Source of the DNA: Marinobacter mangrovi
GTDB lineage: Bacteria > Pseudomonadota > Gammaproteobacteria > Pseudomonadales > Oleiphilaceae
Length of the DNA: 64,000 nt
Direction: 5' to 3'
Assembly: GCF_016798325.1 (NCBI RefSeq)
Contig: NZ_JAERVO010000002.1
Span: 186,001-250,000 of the forward strand
Position numbers and translations under genes: made by a program. The notes under the pieces were generated by a model. It had not been told where the DNA came from and made no database searches. It saw nothing but the letters and a program-made list of their open reading frames with translations. This document shows, piece by piece, positions 43,063 through 51,266 of this stretch (position 1 is the first letter of the stretch; every line of letters begins with the position of its first letter).

Positions 43063-43722
43063 ATGCGATTCCGGATCACCCACAGGCGCATTACCTTTGC
43101 TCTGCAGCTTGTGCTGGCGGCGGAGGCGGCTTTTGCCCTTTGGGAAATGCATTGGCTGACCGCCGGCTTCACGTTGCTGATTATCGGCATCACGTTTTTT
43201 CCCGCGTTGCTGGAACGACGGTTCCGGATCTTCGTGCCGCCCCAGCTCCAGCTTTTGGCCATCCTGTTCGTGTTTGCCTCGCTGTTCCTCGGGGAAGTGC
43301 GGGGCTACTACATGCGCTACTGGTGGTGGGACGTGGCGCTGCACACCAGCTCTGGCTTCCTGCTGGGCATCGTCGGTTTCCTGCTGGTGCATATACTCAA
43401 TGAGATCGAACGGATCGACATGCACCTCAAGCCGGGCTTTGTGGCGTTTTTCGCGTTTATGTTTGCGGTGGGGTGTGGTGCGCTCTGGGAAATCTTCGAA
43501 TTCAGCATGGATCAGTTCTTCGACACCAACATGCAGAAGGCCATGCTGGGCGATCCGTCCGGCCTGACGGACACCATGTGGGACCTGATTGTCGATACCA
43601 TCGGTGCGTTGGTGATTGCCGTGCTGGGCTGGCATTTCCTCAAGCACGGCCGACGGGAGTCGTTCCTGGAGCGCTGGATCAACGCCTTTATCGAGCGCAA
43701 TCCGCGCTTCTTCGGGAACTGA
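43063..43722 (+). CDS. DUF2238/YjdF-like membrane protein
   Basis: A 219-residue integral membrane protein with about six hydrophobic segments. YWWWDVALHTSSGFLLG, GCGALWEIFEFSMDQ and DTMWDLIVDTIGALV carry the conserved D/H/E residues of the DUF2238/YjdF family, which has no known function. It is convergent with the ATP-grasp gene, ending 6 bases before it. Confidence 0.75.
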   Translation: MRFRITHRRITFALQLVLAAEAAFALWEMHWLTAGFTLLIIGITFFPALLERRFRIFVPPQLQLLAILFVFASLFLGEVRGYYMRYWWWDVALHTSSGFLLGIVGFLLVHILNEIERIDMHLKPGFVAFFAFMFAVGCGALWEIFEFSMDQFFDTNMQKAMLGDPSGLTDTMWDLIVDTIGALVIAVLGWHFLKHGRRESFLERWINAFIERNPRFFGN

Positions 43723-43728
43723 TCGGTT

Positions 43729-44547
43729 TCAGACGGCCTTCGGCAACGGCGGCACCGGATCCAGCGGTGTGTCCGGGTCCTTGGGAGTATCGCATTCGCG
43801 CAGGTAGCCGAGGATAGCCTCCTGCAGGGCGGTACCCCGGTTCAGACCCTGGTTACCAAACAGGCGGTTGAATTCCAGCACGTAGGGATGGTTGCCCACC
43901 ATCGCAATATCGAAGCCGGCGTGGTCGACACCCAGATCCCGTGCCAGCGAAAGCGCCAGGTCGACGGCGGCGGCCGGCACGTCGGCCGTGTCGATGCGTC
44001 CCCCGCGAGCCACGTTGTTGTAGAAACCCTGCGCCGCCTGATGTCGCCAGTAGGCCGTCACCACCTTGTCTCCCACGATGACCACGCGGATGTCACGGTC
44101 GATGGGCAGGTATTCCTGCGCGTAGAGGACCGTCGCCACCTCACAGTAACGCTGCCAGTCGGCGCGGTTTTCGATCAGCCACACGCCTTCGCCCATGCTG
44201 GCCTTGGGTGCTTTGGCGACAAAAGGCAGGGGCATCGAATCCCAGATCAGATCCCGTTCCTGCGGGCCATTGGGCTCGATCATCGTCCACGGGGTATGGT
44301 CCGGTGCCACGGTCTGGAAGGCGCGGGTCATCTCGACCTTGTCATGGCCGATGCGGTAACTGGCTTCACTGGGAAACACGCGACAGCCCAGCCCATACAC
44401 CAGGGCGTTGAGTTGCCAGTATTCCGGGAACAGGACCCAGTCGGCTTCGCTGAGCGCGTCCTTGTGTTTCAGGAAATGCTCCGGCTTGATCACTGTCGTG
44501 TCGGGAAAGCCCAGAGTGCGGAAAACATCGAATGAGAGACAGCGCAT
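43729..44547 (-). CDS. ATP-grasp enzyme, RimK-like
   Basis: A 272-residue ATP-grasp ligase. PLPFVAKAPKASMGEGVWLIE is the ATP-binding lysine and glycine-loop region, VLYAQEYLPIDRDIRVVIVGDKVVTAYWR the central strand set, and YVLEFNRLFGNQGL the Mg-binding E-x-N. RimK-type ligases add amino acids (often glutamate) to acidic substrates or modify proteins. No partner gene is adjacent, so substrate is open. It shares the minus strand with the DUF2721 gene 84 bases upstream. Confidence 0.85.
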   Translation of the reverse strand: MRCLSFDVFRTLGFPDTTVIKPEHFLKHKDALSEADWVLFPEYWQLNALVYGLGCRVFPSEASYRIGHDKVEMTRAFQTVAPDHTPWTMIEPNGPQERDLIWDSMPLPFVAKAPKASMGEGVWLIENRADWQRYCEVATVLYAQEYLPIDRDIRVVIVGDKVVTAYWRHQAAQGFYNNVARGGRIDTADVPAAAVDLALSLARDLGVDHAGFDIAMVGNHPYVLEFNRLFGNQGLNRGTALQEAILGYLRECDTPKDPDTPLDPVPPLPKAV

Positions 44548-44631
44548 TGCCGTAAAAGCCGGAAGCCAGAATTGGGCGCATTTTAACCAGAATGCGGCAA
44601 AAGGGAAGCGCGTTTTTATCCGTATTCTGGC

Positions 44632-45042
44632 TCAGGACGGGGTGGACGTGGAGCGATGTCGCGCCTCGAAATCCTCCAGTTCCACATTGATGGCGTTGGT
44701 GGAAATGATGATCTCGTACAGGGAGTAGAGCAGCGACAGCGACAGCAGCACCAGACTGATGCCGAAGCAGACCACACCCAGCCAGTGGGCGCCCATGAAC
44801 AGCGCGAACATGGAGATGGTGCATAGCAGGAAACTGAGTACCCCGCAGGCCTGCATGCGTTTGGTCAATGTGATGCGCTTGCGCAATCCACCGATCTGGC
44901 GCGCCAGGATTTCATATTCCCGCTCGGTTTCCATCTGCTTCAGTTGGCGAATCAACTGCGCCAGCACGAGAAACCGGTTGGTGTAGGCCAGAAGCAGCAG
45001 GGAAATGGCGGGAAACAGCAGTGCAGGCGTCGTCAGTGACAA
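44632..45042 (-). CDS. DUF2721 family membrane protein
   Basis: A 136-residue protein with the DUF2721 layout: a first hydrophobic segment (LTTPALLFPAISLLLLAYTNRFLVLAQLIRQL), a charged helix (EREYEILARQIGGLRKRITL), then two more segments (about residues 65-110) and a short C-terminal tail. The function of the family is unknown. It may be co-transcribed with the ATP-grasp gene downstream. Confidence 0.75.
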   Translation of the reverse strand: MSLTTPALLFPAISLLLLAYTNRFLVLAQLIRQLKQMETEREYEILARQIGGLRKRITLTKRMQACGVLSFLLCTISMFALFMGAHWLGVVCFGISLVLLSLSLLYSLYEIIISTNAINVELEDFEARHRSTSTPS

Positions 45043-45117
45043 GGCGGGCTCCTTGCTTGGGTGAAAAGGGATTGCCCGCTCATAGTGTAAGAATTTCCCG
45101 GTCCCGTCGAGAGGGAC

Positions 45118-46017
45118 TCAGGCTGCCTGCTTCAACGGGTAGTGCGCCAACACCGCCAGGGCCTGTTGGGTATCGCCTTCCGACTCCGGGTGAAACCCCG
45201 GACGCATCCAGCGCAATGTGCCCTGAACCAGGGTACTGAAGGTGGGCACCCGCCGGCTTTGACGGCCGACTTTTTCGACTTCCCAGAGCACGCGCAGGAG
45301 AGAGGCTCGCCCCAAGCGCGCATTCCGATCCTCAGCATCCTGGCGGGCGAGGCCGCGGTAGCCATCCACCAGGAAATGCACGAATAGGGGAAACACAATC
45401 GCCATCAGCGCCTGGCGGCTGACGTAGAAGCCCAGCTGGCTCTCGCACAGGTGAGCGTAGAGATCGTAGGCGACGCTGCGATGTTCGACTTCCTCGGCCA
45501 GATGCCAGCGGAAGAGTGCCGTCACATCAGGGTCGCCATCGTCCCAACCTTCCGTGTTGAGGCTCCAGTCACCCAGCAGGCCGGTAAAATGCTCGATGGC
45601 AGCGACCAACCCAACGCGCAGTATCAGCCAGCGCTTTTCCAGGGAGGGGCGCTTCAGGCGCGTCACTCCCAGCGGTGTGTCGCCAAGCAACCGGTTGAAA
45701 AGCCAGTGGACCCGCTTCAATATCAGATCCACGTCGTATCCATTGTCGGCCAGCACTGCCTGACCGGCATCGTGAGCACGCGCGTGGGAGGCTTCCTGGC
45801 GGATAAAGCCCTGAACCTCCTCGCGCAGCCGGTCGTCGGTGACCAGGGGCAGAGCCTTGTTGAAGACCCGGCAGAACCAGAGTTCGCCGGCAGGCAGCAG
45901 GAGATGGACGCCGTTGATCATCTGTGACGAGAAAGGATCGTCCGGGAGCCAGTGGACCGGACTGTCCTGCAGATCAAAGGTAACCTGTCGAGCTGTGAGC
46001 GTGTGTGGCGCGTTCAT
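45118..46017 (-). CDS. Predicted metal-dependent hydrolase (PF10118-type)
   Basis: A 299-residue protein of the predicted metal-dependent hydrolase family. Likely metal ligands are in QEASHARAHDAGQAVL (E, H, H) and FRWHLAEEVEHRSVAYDLY (H, E, E, H), giving a ferritin-like di-metal arrangement. The start at 46017 follows AGGAGATGCACC; the 230 codons of open frame before it are antisense to the DUF1772 gene and are rejected. Substrate unknown. Confidence 0.8.
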   Translation of the reverse strand: MNAPHTLTARQVTFDLQDSPVHWLPDDPFSSQMINGVHLLLPAGELWFCRVFNKALPLVTDDRLREEVQGFIRQEASHARAHDAGQAVLADNGYDVDLILKRVHWLFNRLLGDTPLGVTRLKRPSLEKRWLILRVGLVAAIEHFTGLLGDWSLNTEGWDDGDPDVTALFRWHLAEEVEHRSVAYDLYAHLCESQLGFYVSRQALMAIVFPLFVHFLVDGYRGLARQDAEDRNARLGRASLLRVLWEVEKVGRQSRRVPTFSTLVQGTLRWMRPGFHPESEGDTQQALAVLAHYPLKQAA

Positions 46018-46155
46018 GGTGCATCTCCTGCGGACGTCATTGACGGGGTCTAATCTACGCCGGAGTCTCGGCAGGACCGTACGCGCCGCAGGACAGACTG
46101 TTGGGAGATTGGGACGACTCCACGTCCCGATGGGATGAATCAGGGAGGAGCTATT

Positions 46156-46620
46156 GTGTCGTTCGTTATGGGGCTGACGGTGGTGACGGCGATGGGCTGC
46201 GGCCTGATTGCCGGCCTGTTTTTCGCGTTTTCCGTCGCCGTGATGGATGCCTTGGGCCAACTGGCCCCATCCGACGGCGTGGCGGCGATGCAGCGGATCA
46301 ACCGGGTGATCGTGAATCCGGTTTTCCTGGGGGTGTTTTTCGGGACCGGTGCCCTTTGTCTGGCGCTGATGATGATCGCCGTACCCTGGCGGGGCGATAC
46401 GGTGTGGCTGGTGCTCGGGGGCGTGCTGTACCTGGTGGGCAGCCTGGGCATCACGCTGATTTGCAACGTGCCGTTGAACAACCGTCTGGCGCGGGTTCCG
46501 GCCGATTCCCTGGAAGCCGATATCGTCTGGGCCGACTACCGCGCCCGCTGGACCCGATGGAACCACGTGCGCACCGTGTCGTCGCTGCTGGCGTCGGCGT
46601 CGCTGGTGTTGGGGGTCTAG
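46156..46620 (+). CDS. DUF1772 family membrane protein (anthrone oxygenase-like)
   Basis: A 154-residue protein with four hydrophobic segments and the DUF1772 pattern (IAGLFFAFSVAVMDALGQL, MQRINRVIVNPVFLGVFFG, ICNVPLNNRLARV, WTRWNHVRTVSSLLAS). The GTG at 46156 is seven bases after GGAGG; the ATG at 46135 precedes that site and is less likely. The stop codon TAG (46618-46620) lies exactly at the left end of the 281-bp inverted-repeat element, so the insertion may have supplied or moved the stop. Confidence 0.75.
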   Translation: MSFVMGLTVVTAMGCGLIAGLFFAFSVAVMDALGQLAPSDGVAAMQRINRVIVNPVFLGVFFGTGALCLALMMIAVPWRGDTVWLVLGGVLYLVGSLGITLICNVPLNNRLARVPADSLEADIVWADYRARWTRWNHVRTVSSLLASASLVLGV

Positions 46621-46899
46621 TGTCCCGTCTGGGTAATTCGTTGACCTACTGCGTACCGCTGACGTCTCTGGCCAAGGCGCCAGCCCGCCGGTGTGGTGGT
46701 TCCACATCCAGGGTTGGCAACGCAGGTCCAGAGGCGTCAGCGGTGCGCCCTTCGGGAGCGCCTGAACGCTTTGATAGCGGTGTTGCGGCAGCTCGATTTG
46801 GAACCACCGGAGCGCCGGCCGCCAAACCTTCGCTACCGCGCCTTGCTCTCAAAGCGTTCAGGCGCTCAGTAGATCAGCGAATTACCCAGACGGGACACT
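46619..46899. mobile_element. MITE-like non-coding element with 26-bp terminal inverted repeats
   Basis: The left end (46619-46644) begins AGTGTCCCGTCTGGGTAATT; the right end (46874-46899) is its complement with one mismatch in 26. Inside are further paired arms: 46757-46778 with 46845-46866 (21 of 22 match) and 46659-46673 with 46725-46740. No protein is encoded, so this is a non-autonomous element that would need a transposase encoded elsewhere. A clear target duplication is not visible. The element starts within the stop codon of the DUF1772 gene. Confidence 0.8.
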
Positions 46900-46900
46900 C

Positions 46901-46937
46901 GTGTCCCATCAGTTTAAGAATGAACCAGACGGGACAC
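46901..46937. repeat. Miniature palindrome sharing the element's ends (first)
   Basis: A 37-bp imperfect palindrome from GTGTCCC to GGGACAC. Its right half CAGACGGGACAC is identical to the right end of the 281-bp element. It looks like a pair of terminal repeats left without an interior. Confidence 0.75.
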
Positions 46938-46939
46938 TA

Positions 46940-46974
46940 GTGTCCCATTGGTTAACGAATGAATTCGATGGGAC
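46940..46974. repeat. Miniature palindrome sharing the element's ends (second)
   Basis: From GTGTCCCATTGG to CGATGGGAC, 35 bp, with central GTTAAC and GAATTC. The outer GTGTCCC/GGGAC arms repeat those of the neighbouring elements; the inner part differs. Confidence 0.65.
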
Positions 46975-46976
46975 GC

Positions 46977-47010
46977 GGCCACTTTCCGCCCTGCAGGGCA
47001 GAAAGTGGCC
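46977..47010. terminator. Long hairpin downstream of the SDR gene
   Basis: GGCCACTTTC (46977-46986) and GAAAGTGGCC (47001-47010) enclose a second perfect arm pair GCCCTGCAGGGC with a single mismatch between. It begins 8 bases after the SDR stop on the minus strand, so it probably stabilises or ends that transcript; there is no U-tract. Confidence 0.5.
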
Positions 47011-47018
47011 GGGTTTCA

Positions 47019-47813
47019 TCAGGCGATCGAGTCCACGACGCCGCCATCCACACGCAGGGCCGCGCCCGTGGTGGCTGACGACAAGGGCGAGGCCACATAC
47101 ACCACCAGGTTGGCCACTTCATCCACCTCTGCCGGGCGCTGGATGATGGAGCTGGGGCGCTCGGCCTTGACGAAGTCGATGGCGGTTTCCTGAACGCTCT
47201 TGCCGGACTTCTCGGCCGCCTCCTTGAGCATGCCTTCTACGCCTTCGGACATCGTGGGCCCGGGCAGTACCGAGTTCACAGTCACACCGGTGCCCGCCAT
47301 GCGCTTGGCCAGACCGCGGGACACCGACAGGTTGGCGGTCTTGGTGAAACCGTAGTGGATCATGTCCGCCGGAATGTTCAGCGCCGATTCCGAGGAAAGG
47401 AAAATTACCCGGCCCCAGCCTTTCTTCTCCATACCCGGCAGGTAGGCCCGCGACAGGCGCACGCCGGACATCACGTTGACGTCGAAAAACCGCTGCCACT
47501 CGTCGTCGGGCGTGTCGAAGAAGTCCTGAGGGCCGAAGATGCCCACGTTGTTGACCAGGATATCGGCGGTCGGCTCGGCTTCCACCAGCGCCTGGCAGCC
47601 TTCGGCGGTGCCCAGGTCGGCCGCCACCCCACGGACTTCGGCGCCGGGCGCGCTTTCCTGAACCTTCGCCACGGCGGCATCCACCGCCGCCTGTTTGCGA
47701 CCGTTGACCACAACCGTGGCCCCACTGCCTGCCAGGCCCTTGGCGATGGCCAGACCGATGCCCTGTGTGGAACCGGTGACGATGGCGACTTTGCCCAGAA
47801 GATCAATGTTCAT
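47019..47813 (-). CDS. SDR family oxidoreductase
   Basis: A 264-residue classical short-chain dehydrogenase: cofactor motif TGSTQGIG (about residues 13-20), VNNVGIFG, catalytic Ser in LSSESALN, and YGFTK (YxxxK). The presence of N-x-R in VVVNGRK suggests NADP(H). It sits 41 bases after the MFS gene's end on the same strand, so it may be in one operon with it. Substrate unknown. Confidence 0.88.
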   Translation of the reverse strand: MNIDLLGKVAIVTGSTQGIGLAIAKGLAGSGATVVVNGRKQAAVDAAVAKVQESAPGAEVRGVAADLGTAEGCQALVEAEPTADILVNNVGIFGPQDFFDTPDDEWQRFFDVNVMSGVRLSRAYLPGMEKKGWGRVIFLSSESALNIPADMIHYGFTKTANLSVSRGLAKRMAGTGVTVNSVLPGPTMSEGVEGMLKEAAEKSGKSVQETAIDFVKAERPSSIIQRPAEVDEVANLVVYVASPLSSATTGAALRVDGGVVDSIA

Positions 47814-47854
47814 AGCAGACTCCTTTCAGGTTGGTGTTCGGGTTTCAGGGTGAA

Positions 47855-49081
47855 TCAATCACTCGGACAGGCCGAGTCGAATGAAAGTTCGGGGCTCGTC
47901 CGGCGGCTCTCCAGGCGTAGGCTGAACAGGGCCGTCGCCACCGCCGCCAGCGGGATGATCGCGGCGACCCAGGGCAGTGCCGCCAGGCCTGGTCCCTGAT
48001 CGATGACGGCGCCGCCCAGCCAGGCACCCAGGGCATTACCCAGGTTGAAGGCGGCAATGTTGACACTGGAGACCATACTCTGACCGGCCCCTTCGGCTTT
48101 TGACAACACCCACATTTGCAGTGGTGCGACGGTGGCGAAAGCGGTCACGCCCATCAGGCCCACGAAGAGTACGGTCAGCCATGGATTCTGGATGGCATAG
48201 GTCATCAGGCCCAGTGTGGCGGCAAGCGCCAGCAGGCTGCCGAGTACTGTGGCGACCAGGTGGCGGTCGGCCAGACGCCCTCCCAACAGGTTACCGATGA
48301 TCAGGCCGCCACCAAAGACCAGCAGGATGGGGGAGACGGTCGAGGCTGCAAACCCGGTGATCTGCGTCAGGATCGGGGCGATGTAGGTGAACACCGCGAA
48401 TACACCGCCAAAGCCCAGCACCGTGGTGAGCAACCCCAGCACGACCGGCGGTCGGCTCAGGGCGCGTAGGTCGGCCCGCCAATCAGGTGTTTCCGGGGCT
48501 TCCCGGTCTTTCGGGACGAAGAGGGCAATGACGGCGAGCGCGGCGACGCCTACCAGGGTGACGGCCCAGAAGGTGGCGCGCCAGTCGATGGTCTGGCCCA
48601 GCCAGGTGCCGAATGGTACGCCCAGGATGTTGGCCACCGTCAGGCCGGTAAACATGACCGCGATGGCCGACGCCTTACGTTCCGGTGCGACCAGCCCGGT
48701 GGCCACGATCGATCCGACGCCGAAGAAGGTGCCGTGGGCAAACGCCGTGATGACGCGGGCCACCATCAGGACTTCGTAGTTGGGCGCCAAGGCGCAGGCC
48801 GCGTTGCCCAGGGTGAAGACCACCATCAGGATCAACAGGGTCAGCTTGCGCGGCCAGGCGGCCGTGAGCGTGGTCATCACCGGTGCGCCGACGACCACAC
48901 CCAGGGCGTAGCCGGAAATCAGCAGGCCGGCGGAAGAGATCGTGACGTCCAGGTCGGTGCTGACGTCCATCAGCAGACCCATGATGACGAATTCGGTGAC
49001 GCCAATGCCGAAAGCGCCGACTGTGAGAGCCAGCAACGCAATAGGCAGGCGGGGGGATGGTGTGTTGGGTTTAGAGGTCAT
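47855..49081 (-). CDS. MFS transporter, sugar-efflux/AraJ-like
   Basis: A 408-residue major facilitator with 12 hydrophobic segments: ALLALTVGAFGIGVTEFVIMGLLMDVSTDLDVTISSAGLLISGYALGVVVGAPVM matches the AraJ/YdeA/Pbu group, and MVARVITAFAHGTFFGVGSIVATGLV is the helix 4 segment. The start at 49081 was chosen because the remaining open frame runs antisense through the LysR gene. The gene is divergent from a LysR regulator, 117 bases away, which is its likely controller. Confidence 0.88.
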   Translation of the reverse strand: MTSKPNTPSPRLPIALLALTVGAFGIGVTEFVIMGLLMDVSTDLDVTISSAGLLISGYALGVVVGAPVMTTLTAAWPRKLTLLILMVVFTLGNAACALAPNYEVLMVARVITAFAHGTFFGVGSIVATGLVAPERKASAIAVMFTGLTVANILGVPFGTWLGQTIDWRATFWAVTLVGVAALAVIALFVPKDREAPETPDWRADLRALSRPPVVLGLLTTVLGFGGVFAVFTYIAPILTQITGFAASTVSPILLVFGGGLIIGNLLGGRLADRHLVATVLGSLLALAATLGLMTYAIQNPWLTVLFVGLMGVTAFATVAPLQMWVLSKAEGAGQSMVSSVNIAAFNLGNALGAWLGGAVIDQGPGLAALPWVAAIIPLAAVATALFSLRLESRRTSPELSFDSACPSD

Positions 49082-49158
49082 GGTGTGCTTGTCCGTGTCC
49101 TTCGCAATGCGCGATGAATGATGAGCGCTATTGTCTTGGTTGGAAGGGCGTCTGATAA

Positions 49159-49184
49159 TTGGGTTAACCGATAAAACACTTTCA
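49159..49184. promoter_or_regulatory. Possible LysR binding region with GGTTAACC core
   Basis: The AT-rich divergent region includes GGTTAACC (49162-49169), an exact 8-bp palindrome flanked by T-rich and A-rich bases, giving a T-N11-A like box. Its position midway between the two divergent genes suits a LysR-type regulator. Binding is inferred. Confidence 0.3.
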
Positions 49185-49198
49185 AACAGAATTTGAAA

Positions 49199-50110
49199 AT
49201 GACCAATCTTGGAGATCTGAGACTGTTCGTGGAGGCGGCCCGGCTGGGCTCGCTGAGTGCGGCGGCCCGCAACCTGGAACGCTCGCCCGCAGCCGCCAGT
49301 GCCAGCCTCAAGCGGCTGGAGGCGGAGCTGGGCGTCCGACTGGTGGAGCGCAACACGCGCAACCTGCGCCTGACGCCGGAAGGGCTGCTGTTTCGCGAAC
49401 GGGTGGCGCCGGGGCTCACGTTGATCGACGAGGCGCGGCATTCGGTGAGTCACGACTGCGCCGAAATCAGCGGTGAAATCCGCTTTACCGCGCCGGTGGA
49501 TTTTGCCCGGCAGTGGCTGCGTCCGCTGATGGATGAATTCCGGGGCCTGCATTCGCAGGTGCGTTTTATCCTGCAGGCCGGGGATTCCATGCGGGATCTG
49601 GTGTCCGAGCCGCTGGATCTGGCCATTCGCTACGGTGAGCTGCCGGACTCCGCCCTGGTTGCCCGTCGTCTGCTGGACAACCGCCGCATCGTGGTGGGGT
49701 CGCCGGACTACTTTGCCCGCCATGGCCGGCCCAGCCATCCGCAGGATCTTGCCCATCACAACTGCGTGACCTATTTCTTCGGCGGCAGCGCCTATCGGCG
49801 CTGGTCGTTCCGTCGCGGCCGCGACACCGTGGTGGTGGAGGTGAGCGGTGACTGCACCAGCAACGATGGTTCCATCGTGCGGGACTGGGCACTGGATGGC
49901 GTCGGCCTGGCTTACAAGAGCGAGCTGGACGTCAAGGCAGACCTGCTGGCGGGTCGCCTGGAACCGGCCTTCCGCGACTGGCGCGGCGACTCGGTTCCCC
50001 TTAACGCCGTGTATCCGGGAACCGGTCCACGGCCCGTGCGGGTACGCCAGTTTGTGGATTTCCTGCGGGAACGACTCAAGGCCCAGCAGGCGACAGGGCC
50101 CGGCACCTGA
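49199..50110 (+). CDS. LysR family transcriptional regulator
   Basis: A 303-residue regulator with an N-terminal winged helix (LRLFVEAARLGSLSAAARNLERSPAAASASLKRLEAELGVRLVERNTRNLRLT) and a periplasmic-binding-protein-like effector domain (from about residue 90). The ATG at 49199 gives the usual family N terminus (MTNLGDLRLFV). It is divergent from the MFS gene and may also control the SDR gene downstream of it. The inducer is unknown. Confidence 0.92.
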   Translation: MTNLGDLRLFVEAARLGSLSAAARNLERSPAAASASLKRLEAELGVRLVERNTRNLRLTPEGLLFRERVAPGLTLIDEARHSVSHDCAEISGEIRFTAPVDFARQWLRPLMDEFRGLHSQVRFILQAGDSMRDLVSEPLDLAIRYGELPDSALVARRLLDNRRIVVGSPDYFARHGRPSHPQDLAHHNCVTYFFGGSAYRRWSFRRGRDTVVVEVSGDCTSNDGSIVRDWALDGVGLAYKSELDVKADLLAGRLEPAFRDWRGDSVPLNAVYPGTGPRPVRVRQFVDFLRERLKAQQATGPGT

Positions 50111-50135
50111 CGGACTGGTGCGGCGGGAACCGCCG

Positions 50136-51224
50136 TCAGTCGCCCCGGTACACCCGCGGCACCCGCTGGGTGACGCCGGTGAACAGATGATAGGCAATGG
50201 TGTCGCAGCAGGCCGCCACCTCATTGGCGCTCAGGTGTTTGCCCCAGAGCTCCACGTCACTGCCGGTGCCGGTCTCCGGCAGGTCGGTCAGGTCCACGGT
50301 CAGCATGTCCATGGACACCCGACCCGCCAGTGAGGTGCGCTTTCCGTCGACCAGGACCGGCGTGCCTTCGATCGCCTGGCGCGGATAGCCGTCGGCGTAG
50401 CCCATTGCCACCGTGCCAATACGGCAGCGTCGGGTGGCCACGAAACGCGCGCCATAACCGACCTGTTCGCCCGGTTCGACCCAACGGGTGGCAATGACCC
50501 GGCTTTTCAGCGTCATCGCGGCCTGGAGCTGGCGGCTGTGGCCGTTGTCCTGCTCCAGGGGCGATGCGCCATAGAGCATGATGCCCGGCCGCTGCCAGGT
50601 CCGCCGGGCCGGTTCGTGATCCAGCAGTCCGGCGGAGTTGGCCACGCTGGTTTCCACCCCTGGTGCTCTGAATGCCGCCGGCAATCGCTCGATCTGACTG
50701 GCCACAGAAATCCCCCGGGAAGCCACCAGATCGGCGTTCGCCAGGTGACTCATCACGACGACGCGCCCGACCTGGGGTAGCGACTGCAGGCGCTGATAGG
50801 CGGCGACGGCCCGGTCGGGTGAGAATCCCAGACGGTGCATCCCGGTATCCACTTTCAGCCAGACCGTCAGCGGCATCGAAACTGAGGCGAGCTCAATCTG
50901 GTCCAGTTGTTCCGCGCTGTGGACGGCGGTCCAGAACCCCTCACGGGCGATGACGTCCAGTTCGCCGGCTTCGAAGAAGCCTTCCAGCAGCAGGATCGGG
51001 TGTCGGATACCGGCCTGGCGGAGTGCGACGGCTTCCTCAATGGAGGCCACGGCAAACGCTTTGGTCTGATCTGCCAGGCTGTGGGCGACCCGGGTGGCGC
51101 CGTGACCATAGGCGTCGGCTTTGACGACGGCCAGCGTGTTGCTGTCCGGCGCCAGTGAGGCGGCCAGGCGGAAGTTGGCGCGGATGCTGTCCAGGTCGAT
51201 CTCGGCAACGGCCGGTCTGGCCAT
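50136..51224 (-). CDS. dadX: Alanine racemase, catabolic type
   Basis: A 362-residue PLP enzyme that interconverts L- and D-alanine. Lys35 in AVVKADAYGHG is the PLP lysine, and GYGARFVATRR carries the catalytic tyrosine region. The N-terminal TIM barrel and C-terminal beta domain are complete. It lies 42 bases after the D-amino acid dehydrogenase gene on the same strand, so it is the catabolic DadX rather than the biosynthetic Alr. It converges on the LysR gene. Confidence 0.92.
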   Translation of the reverse strand: MARPAVAEIDLDSIRANFRLAASLAPDSNTLAVVKADAYGHGATRVAHSLADQTKAFAVASIEEAVALRQAGIRHPILLLEGFFEAGELDVIAREGFWTAVHSAEQLDQIELASVSMPLTVWLKVDTGMHRLGFSPDRAVAAYQRLQSLPQVGRVVVMSHLANADLVASRGISVASQIERLPAAFRAPGVETSVANSAGLLDHEPARRTWQRPGIMLYGASPLEQDNGHSRQLQAAMTLKSRVIATRWVEPGEQVGYGARFVATRRCRIGTVAMGYADGYPRQAIEGTPVLVDGKRTSLAGRVSMDMLTVDLTDLPETGTGSDVELWGKHLSANEVAACCDTIAYHLFTGVTQRVPRVYRGD

Positions 51225-51266
51225 GGGATTACCTCAATGGTTCGATGAGTGTTGGATGCGACGGCC

